A stretch of 15,876 nucleotides of DNA from Chloromonas sp. AAM2 (lineage: Eukaryota > Chlorophyta > Chlorophyceae > Chlamydomonadales > Chlamydomonadaceae), in assembly GCA_004335635.1 (NCBI GenBank), contig QAXH01002099.1, positions 1-15,876 of the forward strand. The letters are read 5' to 3'. The notes under the pieces were generated by a model that saw only the letters and a list, made by a program, of their open reading frames with translations, was not told the origin of the DNA and ran no database searches. The translations under genes and the position numbers were made by a program. Every line of letters starts with the position of its first letter. Position 1 is the first letter of the stretch. Positions 1-7,928 of this stretch are shown piece by piece.

Positions 1-1
1 G

Positions 2-91
2 GTGGAGGGGGCGGCGGAGGTGGCAAATGTTGGGTGGGCTGGTGTGATTGTCGCGGGGCAGAATAAGTGCATCATGCGTTGCTTGAAATGA
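2..91 (+). CDS. Possible 3' end of a gene entering from the left edge
   Basis: An open frame runs from the window edge to a TGA at 89-91 and would encode 29 residues, including the stretch WAGVIVAGQNKC. It is not recognised. The first bases are G-rich, and another frame reads as poly-Gly, so low complexity may keep several frames open. No TGTAA signal was noticed close after the stop. This is only a guess at a last exon. Confidence 0.15.
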   Translation: MEGAAEVANVGWAGVIVAGQNKCIMRCLK

Positions 92-707
92 ACACAAGCG
101 CCGACTTCCATATTCAACATGCCTTTCTCCACCTTCTCAACCTGAAGTCGGAGCGTAGGCGCACCTACCAGTGATTTGCGTTTGGTGAGCTTGTGAAGCG
201 GTACTAGCACATTCGGGCACATGCGCAACTCGTAACAGGGTAAAACTGAACTTGCCCCCCCTGGCTGGGAATGCCGTTCAGACAAACGTCAAGAAACGAT
301 AGTGTTGATCATCCCATGGGCCTTCATAATCTGATTTTCTTTTCTTCCGCATGGGCAATTGCTGCACTGAGCCAAAGAAGTTGTTGCAAGCTCCTCATGC
401 ACTTGTTGTACTACACCAGCTTCATGCTCTCGGGCAGATTCCAGATGCCAGACTGGCATGTCATTTGGTGGAGGGGTTTGGTGGAGGCATAGCGTGCTTC
501 ACAATCAATTAACCTGACGCACACTGTTGATGTGTCCTGAAAACGCTAGCTTCTAGTGCGACATCGCTTAGTTCAGGCGACAAGGGGCAAATGCATGCCC
601 TACTAATGAAGCATGGGGCGTCCTCAATCAACACGAGAAACAGTAGTGTCGCCAACATTTAACCATGCACAGTATGTAAGAGTTTGGCCAATCCTCTAAC
701 TGTTCAA

Positions 708-736
708 TCTCAATATTTTTTCAATCAATATTGAGA
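708..736. repeat. Perfect 10-bp inverted repeat
   Basis: TCTCAATATT at 708-717 is exactly complementary to AATATTGAGA at 727-736, with a 9-base loop. It lies at the left edge of the ACTGTC-rich run. It is AT-rich, so it may be a weak cruciform or a relic of a small element; no target-site duplication was seen. Confidence 0.6.
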
Positions 737-957
737 CTGTCGATCTAAATACTATAGTCTATCAAACAAGTAGGCAACTAGACTGTCCATTCGAATCAAC
801 ATACTGTCTATCTAACAAGGCCTATCTACCGCCTATCAAATCAATCTGTCAAACTACAAGGCAACTGTCAAATAGACTGTAACTAGACTGTCTATCAGAC
901 TGTCAAGTAGACAACCATACTATACTGTTTCCTTCATACTGTCTAACAGACTGTCGA
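733..957. repeat. Degenerate short-repeat run rich in ACTGTC
   Basis: ACTGTC occurs eight times in about 225 bases, usually as AGACTGTC or ATACTGTC, often followed by TATC, AAGT or GATG. Two near copies (ACTGTA, ACTGTT) and several CTATC and CAAG words lie between. The spacing is irregular, so this is not a clean tandem array. No coding potential is visible. Confidence 0.6.
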
Positions 958-1304
958 TGCTGATGAGCTCCACTGGAGGTGAACTTGTGTCCAGGTGCAT
1001 GGCTAGGGTTTGGGCTCCAAGGTTGGGTGATTGGAAGGTGGCACGAAACTCCTGCAATGCAGCAAAATGGGTTGCAGTCAATGGAGTCCGATGTCAACAC
1101 GATGGGCACCAGGGCGAGCCTTGCATGAGTACTAGGACTCATGGTGTGCCAACCGATGTCATGCTGTGGCCCGAGGACACTTCGTGCTGTGCTGCACTGA
1201 TGTCAGCAACCCACACCCTCTGGCGGATTATTCAGGCTTACTGATACAGCACAGGCGGCGCGACAGTGGAAGCACAACAAACACTGGGCTGACTGATAAG
1301 CAGC

Positions 1305-4300
1305 CTAAAGTGCCTGGACAATATGGGAAGTACTAGCCAGCCTGGATAGTATGCCTGCCTCGCTTCCCGCACACATTCGGTGCAGAGGTAGTGCACGGAA
1401 CGGAAAGAACTGCTCGCCTGACTGCAAGTAACGGCTCACATCACTCACCCCCAGTGCGTCCATGGCATCAGCCGGGGGTCCCGTAGCGACGCTCATCACG
1501 TGGCCATGGGGCAGGGGGAGCACAGCAAAGCGCCAGCTGCAAGGCATTTAAATGGTTGTTGCCTCACCAACAATCAATACACGGAATCCACGGTTTTTGG
1601 TCACTTACTATTTTTGGTCCTTGATATGTGTACAATTGCCATTTCCCCATTTCTAACCATCCTTCGACCAATCTACGCCCTTGGCCCACCCATCCTGCCT
1701 CACACCATCCAGCGTCAAGCACCTTGCGCAGCATGCGCTCGTGATGTTGAAATCTGAATCCAATCTACACCCATTCTACCCCCTTTCTACCCCCGTTCTA
1801 CACCCATTCTCCGCCCTTTCTACACCCTTTCTCGCCCCTTCTCCGCCCCATTCCCCACCTGTCCTGCCTCACACCGTCCAGCGTCAGACAGGCAGTCATC
1901 AGCCCCGGCCCATCGCCACACAGCGTGAAGCAGGCTCGCTTGAGGGGGCTGAAGCCCAGCCCATCACCTCGGGCCTTGATGAACGCCTGCACAAAGCACC
2001 CCAGGCATGGCTTGAGCTGTATGAGGGACTGTGAACCAAAAGATGTAAAAACCCCAAGATGGTGGGAAGCGAGTGATGACGCATCCCTAATTGAAGATTG
2101 TGAGCAGCTGCTCGTCCCTGGCTCTGTCTCAAAAACAGACACAAGCCACCGGGATATTGGTCGAATTGTCCCGCCACTCTATAGTCGGAAGGGATCTCTG
2201 CACTCACCACACACCCAAGGCATATTTTGTCTGGGAGATGGCAAGGGACCGTAAAGCCGCTTTTGTACAAGATGGGAGTTGGTGTGAAGTCGGTGTGATG
2301 AGGCATGGCGCTGTTGACAATCCAGCAGATGCTTGTACTCAGCACGGAGCTGCTGGGTATGACGACCACACTGTTGGTTACAACCGCTCAACTTGGCATG
2401 AGACTGTAAAAACAGGCAACATGCCTGGCCTCGTTTTCATCACCACGACCCGTTCTCATCACCACGACCATAAAGCCTGGACCTGAGCCTTGCATCACAA
2501 TGTTGTGGTCACGCTTCACTCGCCCGCCTCCCCACCTCTTTGAGTGACCAGAAGGTCTGGAACACGTGCGCCGCCCTGGCATCGTCCGGCTGAGCAGCTC
2601 GCACACACTCCCACTGCACGGCAGACAGGAACAAGCACTGCATAAGCACAGGCCACATCCAACAAACAACAACAACAACCCGCCTGACGCAAATGGAGCG
2701 CCTAGTGTGGTGTGCTCGCTGACACATTCAAGCGGGTTGGTGGACCCCTGGCCGTGGCATGGACCCGCCCGTGGCGTGGACCCGCCCGTGGCGTGGACCC
2801 GCCCGTGGCATTGAGCCTGTCCTTTTGCGATGAATTATGTTCTCTTATCAGACAGGGACGAGCTACTGGTCTGCATCTGAACTCAAGCAGAATCTGGAGT
2901 GAAGCAGGGTGCGACCTCAAACCGGTACTGGTGACAAATGCAAACCCTCACATCACACCAAGCTGCTGTCCATGTGAAGCCATGTGCGCCAGGCTCTCTT
3001 GTACCCCACCTCCTGTGCAGTCGGTCAGTACGTCCCTGAACCTCCACTATTACTATTCTCTTCAACATCATCGGCATGACCATTTTCACTACCTCCTGTG
3101 AGTGCAGTACGTCTTCAACTTCTAATCTAATGATGACGTGAGCGTGTGTCCCTGAACGGTACTTCACTATATTTACTCCAATCATATCATTTATGTTGCA
3201 TACCCCACCTCCTGTGTGTCCAGTACGTCCTTGAACCTCTGCTCTAGAGATGACAGGAGGGTGTGTCCGGGCGGAACTGGGCGGGGTGTGGGGGCGGCCA
3301 CGTCCACCCCAACCAGCACATGAGGCTCACTCACAAGCACCGTGAAAAGACCCTGCAGAGAACCGTTACATGTGGGGATTTCACCGAGATGACTTCACAA
3401 TCCAAACTGTCTGGTGCGATGTGCGGCACCACAAATCTGGCAGTGAGCAGATTTGCTAGTGCAAGTATGTCTACGCTCTGCAACCAAGAAAGGGATTCCA
3501 GTGTGCGACTGAAGGAGCCAGAGGGAACCACGTCCTGGGCAAGTATGCAAACCTGAGGCAATCCTCGGAGATATTGGACGATATTGTGCGCTTTGATCAT
3601 CTCTCTCTCCCAAAGCATTGCGCTGAACATGAAAACGATGGCAGATGGGCATGTGGTGCTGTAGCTGAGGCCCCATCTGTCACTGACCTCGTGTGATACG
3701 TTGTAGTTGAGGTTGGGTGCCCATGGCGGGTTGGCAGGTCCGGCATGGTAGGGTTTGCGCCCCTTGGTCCTGCGTATCTGCACATCTCTGCGCATACACA
3801 AGGGTGCAGTTCATCATTAATATAACGCGGGTTTTTGCAGCTTACGATTCTGCGCACCAAACAGTCTAGGCGCTCAGCAGACGCATGCATCATCCCCCGA
3901 TTACATCATGAGCATGGTGCCAAAAGTCTTGAATAGGGAAAGTCAGGTTGCGGTCGTATACGAGGCCCTTAGAGGCTTTTGACAAGTTTGCAGTGACTAG
4001 TCCAGGGCTTGCAGAGCGGGTCATAGTGTTGTCAGCCTGCCATCGTGCAAGTGTCTGACTGTAACTTTGAACCCAGTTGGCCAGAGTAGCGATGTGTTTG
4101 TCACTGATACTCGCCTGACATGCATGCCGAACACACGGCTCAGAAAGGCCCGCTGCATGAGCCTGCTGCACATTGCACGGTGCCTGTCATCCACACGCAC
4201 GAAGCGCAGCACCTCTGCAACTTCTGTCTCAGGCAGCATGGCGCAACATTCCTGCCACTGCTGGTCTGAAGGCTGCCAGGCTCCACTGTCCAGAGCCCAT

Positions 4301-4329
4301 CTGACGCGAGCTGTGTCCTGGACGGCCAT
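1305..4329 (-). CDS. Sfp-type 4'-phosphopantetheinyl transferase (AASDHPPT/plant PPTase-like)
   Basis: The enzyme moves the phosphopantetheine arm of CoA onto a serine of apo-acyl carrier proteins. Exons, in gene order: 4329 to about 4105, 3777-3688, 3352-3209, 2613-2536, 1986-1859, 1536-1305, giving about 295 residues, normal for the eukaryotic family. Exon 1 has the N-terminal motif RWALDSGAWQPS and later FVRVDDRHRAMCSRLM. Exon 2 has RRTKGRKPY and NYNVSHE. Exon 3 has SEPHVLVGVDV, whose Asp is the Mg-binding residue of the family. Exons 4 and 5 join to WSLKEAFIKARGDGLGF, the W-KE-K signature. The last exon has WRFAVLPLPHGHVMSVA. All junctions after exon 1 keep phase. The exon 1 donor is unsure: GTCAGG at 4119, GTATCA at 4110 or GTGACA at 4104; the last best fits the family length. 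The start at 4329 is preferred over an upstream in-frame Met at 4365. Introns 3 and 5 hold copies of the adjoining exon ends. Confidence 0.92.
1686..1717 (-). repeat. Intronic copy of the exon 5 end and 5' splice site (PPTase gene)
   Basis: These 32 bases match 1855-1886 at 29 positions. The reference copy holds the last coding bases of exon 5 (LTLDGVRQD) and its AG|GTGGGG donor. The intronic copy still reads LTLDGVRQD but its AGGT has become GGGT. Confidence 0.85.
1758..1858 (-). repeat. Degenerate 10-11-bp minisatellite starting at a 5' splice site
   Basis: On the + strand about nine units follow the pattern TTCTACCCC or TTCTCCGCCC. On the transcribed-sense minus strand this gives runs of three to five G, beginning with the donor GTGGGG of intron 5 at 1858. 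G-runs just inside an intron often act in splice-site recognition, and four such runs could form a G-quadruplex in the RNA; both are inferences. Confidence 0.75.
2432..2469. repeat. Two tandem 19-bp units in PPTase intron 4
   Basis: CGTTTTCATCACCACGACC at 2432-2450 is followed at once by CGTTCTCATCACCACGACC at 2451-2469, differing at one base. No coding or regulatory role is visible. Confidence 0.8.
2741..2810. repeat. 17-bp tandem repeat in PPTase intron 3
   Basis: TGGACCCGCCCGTGGCG is repeated at 2760-2776, 2777-2793 and 2794-2810 (last base changed), preceded by a diverged 19-base unit at 2741-2759. It is G+C-rich. Confidence 0.9.
3002..3268 (-). repeat. Three degenerate copies of the exon 3 end and its 5' splice site (PPTase gene)
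   Basis: The copy at 3203-3268 is the real end of exon 3 and its donor GAG|GTGGGG. A second at 3087-3151 is about 80 percent identical over 61 bases and keeps CAGGAG|GTAGTG. A third at 3002-3045 keeps TACCCCACCTCCTGTG exactly (+ strand) with GAG|GTGGGG. The last two lie inside intron 3. Confidence 0.85.
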
Positions 4330-4649
4330 GATGTGCCGCAGGTTGATGGATTGATAAGGGTGCAAAGGCCACTGGACGTCGTTGGCCTGCTACACCACAT
4401 TCTAGTAGGCTAGGGCTCTTGGATCGGCCAAATGGTCCTGTCTGAGGCCTCACTGCGGCCGGAAAGCTGAACGGAGGCAGGTTGGGTGGGTGGTGGCAGC
4501 AGGGGGCATCTCACCATCACAGGAACACAAGCCGCTAGTCACACCTGACTGCTGACTGTGACTCGTCGTTACAGCGCTTCATCCCAGCATTCAAGCGCAT
4601 ACTTGCGATTTTGATTGTAGACCTGCACCGCTACAAACAGACAAACATC
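4330..4649. promoter_or_regulatory. Shared upstream region of a divergent gene pair
   Basis: These 320 bases separate the start codon of the phosphopantetheinyl transferase (leftward) from that of the ferredoxin-thioredoxin reductase subunit (rightward). They must hold both 5' untranslated regions and promoters unless unseen 5' exons exist. I see no clear TATA box. Confidence 0.5.
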
Positions 4650-5713
4650 ATGCAGATCGGCAGCACCTCGTCATGCTCTCGTGTTCATCAACGTGCGGCC
4701 CGCCCTGGCCGTGCAAGCCTGGTGCCAAGGGCTTCGGCTCAGCCAGCAGCTGAAACCACAGGTATAGAGAAGCCTGTGGCCTAGCTGCACAGCTGCTCTG
4801 CTATGCGTGCGTAGTGTTTGATATTCGCAGGCAAGCACTGAGCGCTTTTGCCACCTCACCAGCCGTGAAACTCGAGGTTGGGCCTCATGCGCGTGTGTTC
4901 TGCCATCTCTGTTTTGCAGAGACGCAAACGGAATCAAAGAACTTGGAGGTGATGAGAAAGTTTTCGGAACAATACGCCAAGAGGTGCGAAGACCTCGGGA
5001 TCGCAGCTGCGGGCCTGGTTTTCGCCCCAGCTCAGGCACCCTCCTTAGAGTGCATCTGTATGTGTAGTCTTGCAATGGCATCAGAAGCAGGTCATCAGTG
5101 CAAGCGTTTGTTGTCTGAACCTCAGCGAAGTATCAAGGGGCGGCAAGATGGTTTGCGGAGTTTGCAGCATTGAGCTGGACTGCGACACGCAAGACATGAT
5201 GCGTACATCGTGCTACCTCTTGCAGGACAAAAACCTATTTCTGCGTGGACAAGTCTGTCACAGCCGTGGTCATCCAGGGGTTGGCAGAGCACAAGGACAC
5301 TTTGGGTGCCCCCTTGTGCCCATGCCGGCATTATGATGACAAGGAAGCAGAAGCAGCACAGGGTTACTGGAACTGCCCATGCGTGCCAATGCGTGAGCGC
5401 AAGGTGGGTCAGCACATGCATGCAACCGACAGATCTCAGACATGCTGCCATTACACCCTGGCAGGTCAACACGCGCAGCATGCAGTGGGAAATGGCACAA
5501 TGCTTTTGATGACAAGGCCGCATGTCGCTTGCGCGCAACATGGGTGCTGACACACCACACGGGTGTAGCAGTGGCAGTCCTCACTTACGTTTTGCGTTCA
5601 TGCTGCTGCAGGAATGTCACTGCATGCTCTTCTTGACAGAGGACAACGGCTTCGTCGGCCCAGACCAATCCATTACTATGGAGGAGTTGAAAGCCGGCAT
5701 CACAGGCATGTAA
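4650..5713 (+). CDS. FTRC: Ferredoxin-thioredoxin reductase, catalytic chain (plastid)
   Basis: This is the catalytic subunit of the plastid enzyme that uses a [4Fe-4S] cluster and a disulfide to pass electrons from ferredoxin to thioredoxins, switching on light-dependent enzymes; it works with a small variable subunit. Exons are 4650-4761, 4920-4983, 5226-5403 and 5612-5713, giving 151 residues, near family length. Phases fit at every junction. Residues 1 to about 37 are rich in Ser, Arg and Ala and look like a transit peptide. The core starts near MRKFSEQYAKRTKTYFC. All seven family cysteines are present: Cys65, then CPC at 90-92, CPC at 109-111 and CHC at 120-122, with the exact family spacing of 16 and 8 residues. 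It lies head-to-head with the phosphopantetheinyl transferase gene. The ATG at 4650 gives the only N-terminus I found that splices in phase. Confidence 0.97.
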
Positions 5714-6413
5714 ATGACGGGTTGATTAGAAGCTTCGGCAGGAGTGTAGCTGTCGTGGGGCTGCAGAGACAGCAAAGTGCGGCCGGGCTACAAACTAGGC
5801 TTGTCTATTAGGCCCTAAGTGTTGTTTCTCAGCGTGGCCCACAGCTGATTACAGTTTGTGCTCAGCTCGAGGGGGTTTGTATCATTGTCTGCTTACTGAT
5901 GAAACTCAGGGCAGATCTGTCGTTTTTGGGCCTTTCGTGACATTTTGTGAAATTGAAATGGGACGTATTGAAGATGCCCACTGCTGCTCTTGATCACTGT
6001 TTGACGTTTCTTTGTTGTTCACTTTGTTCATCTGGGGCCAACCTGTTGAGTTGGTACATGCACTTCTTGACCATGGGAGAGACACTGCCATCTGTAAGAT
6101 GAATGCTTGGGGACCAGTTACTTGAATTACTACGGTGCAGCTTGCAGCAACAGGCAGTCAAGTCAAGGAATGTACATATCATGTTGAGTGCACAACTGCT
6201 CAGATTTGCTCACAACAGAATTCAGGCAACAGTTGGTCACTGTGTCACTGAGTGGATCATATGCCGTCATAACTGTTGCTCAAACTACCAGTTGCCCTAG
6301 GTGGACCACAACTATCATCATCATCATCAACACATACGTCCCAAAACCATGCAAGCAGAGCCATTCTCAATAAGCTCTACGTATGAATATATGTTCTAGA
6401 AAAGTCAGCTGCG

Positions 6414-6444
6414 TGGCCATGTGGCCATCAATGGCCAATGGCCA
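6414..6444. repeat. Cluster of four TGGCCA palindromes
   Basis: TGGCCA occurs at 6414-6419, 6422-6427, 6432-6437 and 6439-6444. Each is its own reverse complement, so the 31 bases can fold in several ways. The function is unknown. Confidence 0.6.
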
Positions 6445-6689
6445 GGCTTGTGGTGGCAAGGCGGAGAGCGGGCACACGTTTTTACCGTTGGTACAAAGAA
6501 TGCCTAGCAGTGCATAGATTCCAACTAGGCAATACGGAGTCCTCAGAGCTGAAGGGTCACGCAGTCATTCTTCCCTTGACTTCAGCTACAGGCTGTTGTA
6601 GCCTCTTCCGGGTACAAGCCGACTTTGGCTGCATTTCAGCTTGTTTAGAGTCTATACGTCAGCCAGTTTGACGTCACTTCACTTCACTG

Positions 6690-6694
6690 TTACA
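6690..6694 (-). promoter_or_regulatory. TGTAA polyadenylation-like signal
   Basis: TGTAA on the minus strand lies 14 bases after the TAG at 6709-6711 of the small leftward gene. TGTAA is the usual poly(A) signal of green algae, so its place supports the stop and the strand of that gene. Confidence 0.45.
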
Positions 6695-6708
6695 TGTACT
6701 CAGGCTGG

Positions 6709-7261
6709 CTATTGTTTTGTAATCTTATCCTTGCCCACAGCTGGTGAGCACAGCTGTTCCAACTCCTTGATCAGTTTGTCCGCCGCATCACTCGCTGCTT
6801 GCATTTCGCCGCGCACTGTCAGAATTCTGGAAGAGGGCAGAATGCAAGGACATCTGGAGCGACAGCTGAGGGCAGGAAAACTGAAAGACCTCACAGGTCC
6901 TGAGGTTTGGGCAGATGGCATGCTTGTGCTGCTGATGCAGTAGCATGACATTTGGATTGTGCATCTTGAAAGATTGAGACTCAGGTCCGGTGCGTACATG
7001 TCCAAACACTCAACTATACACTGCTTGCTGCCACAGTGCTGTCATGCTTCAGTCATGGCAGACCATGGGTGCATAGGGTAAGCATGCACAAAATGTTTAC
7101 CTTTGCTGTCCCTCAAGCTCCATGGCCGAGGATATGTTGCGGACGTGGCCTAGAACAGGTTGCGCTACGCACTTCGCGCACACATCCTGCAGCTCCTGTG
7201 CGAGCTCTCCATGCAACCTGACATGGTTCACGGCAGCGTCGCAGACGTCCGCGCCGGCCAT
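6709..7261 (-). CDS. Possible small coiled-coil protein, not recognised
   Basis: Two exons, 7261-7101 and 6826-6709, join in phase (CAAAG|GTAAAC donor, CTCTTCCAG acceptor) to encode 92 residues. Exon 1 begins MAGADVC and shows high G/C at third codon positions; it contains the helical stretch RLHGELAQELQDVCAKC. Exon 2 has AADKLIKELEQL, a heptad-like helix. The protein has no signal peptide or membrane segment and looks like a short helical, possibly coiled-coil, adaptor. I do not recognise the family. A TGTAA lies just after the stop. It lies tandem to and downstream of the succinyl-CoA ligase gene, on the same strand. A further 3' exon near 6090-5997 was considered but no junction in phase could be found. 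Confidence 0.45.
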
Positions 7262-7928
7262 ACTCAATCAAGGCAGGTCAGATACATCTGCAAGCTGGTC
7301 TAGACTGCAATTGCGGCGAACAATAAATCACCGTTTCCCTCGGAACGTGGCCTGTGGCCAGCTGCGTTGACTGCAAAAAGTTGACTGACTAGAGCTGGTG
7401 CGTCAGTTCGTTTCTATCTGCTTCAAACTCCGTGTGGAGTAGAGAAAGTTCACTGTCAGTGTTGTTCACTCTCAACCCTAGCAAACCCTAGCAAGCCCTG
7501 TAACTTTGTGCGTTTTCACAACCATCCAGGTGTCAAAAGCGTACAAGTCCTTACAGCCAGCCACTCGTAAAACACGGCACTCGGTAAGGGCCTGGCTGCA
7601 GATGAGCAGTCCTCCCCCACACATTCCATTGGCATTGGTGGGAACGCACCCTCCCTTCGCGTTTGATACCACTACTACTGTGAAGCCTGAAAAAAAAAGT
7701 TTGCCAGTTCTGGGACAATTCCTGGGAGTACCACTGGAACCAGTGTTGTCCGTGGTGCTCACAGAGGTACTTTTTTTTATCAAGCATTGCAAACAAGCAG
7801 ATGCCCGCAAGGAAGAGAGATCATGCGCAAGGGATACGTTTTGCAGCAAGTGTGAAACCAAAACATGCAATCTGCCCATGCCCCAGGTAGGACAACAGGC
7901 TACTCAGCCACCATAAACCTCCGACCAC
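7262..7928. other. Stretch between tandem genes: 3' flank of the ligase and 5' flank of the small gene
   Basis: The right part should be the 3' untranslated region of the succinyl-CoA ligase gene; a minus-strand TGTAA lies at 7557-7553. The left part should hold the promoter of the 92-residue protein gene. A plus-strand frame of 136 codons (7506-7916) is open across much of it but matches no family I know. Confidence 0.4.

Larger units (their letters stand above)
92..1304. other. Stretch without a convincing gene
   Basis: No open frame here resembles a known family or shows an exon with matched splice signals. Bases just below 1305 should be the 3' untranslated region of the phosphopantetheinyl transferase gene, which is transcribed leftward; I saw no TGTAA signal for it here. 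The part from about 700 to 957 is AT-richer than the rest and internally repetitive (see separate entries). Confidence 0.5.
5714..6708. other. Stretch without a convincing gene; 3' flanks
   Basis: The left part should be the 3' untranslated region of the reductase gene; a TGTAA occurs at 6093-6097, and the stop codon itself lies in ATGTAAATG. The right end holds the 3' flank of the small leftward gene ending at 6709. Frames on both strands are open for 60 or so codons, but none shows a known motif. Confidence 0.45.

Noticed and set aside
1798..2142. Long minus-strand frame taken as one protein
   Set aside because: Only 1859-1986 is coding (PPTase exon 5); the rest is intron on both sides, shown by the TTTGTGCAG acceptor and AG|GTGGGG donor and by family alignment.
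3087..3151. The second copy of the PPTase exon end as a real extra exon
   Set aside because: No acceptor is needed or seen before it, the family alignment runs straight from the 3209 junction to the exon at 2613, and including it would insert residues inside a conserved helix.
5997..6091. Minus-strand segment reading MVKKCMYQLNRLAPDEQ, preceded by a TTACAG acceptor
   Set aside because: It looked like a last exon of the small gene, but no donor in the required phase was found and a TGTAA follows the stop at 6709, so the small gene probably ends before it.
7506..7916. 136-codon plus-strand frame with protein-like stretch LPVLGQFLGVPLEPVLSVVL
   Set aside because: It lies antisense to the probable 3' untranslated region of the succinyl-CoA ligase gene, crosses homopolymer runs of A and T, has no family match I know, and two other frames are also open in part. 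It could still be an exon of an unknown gene.
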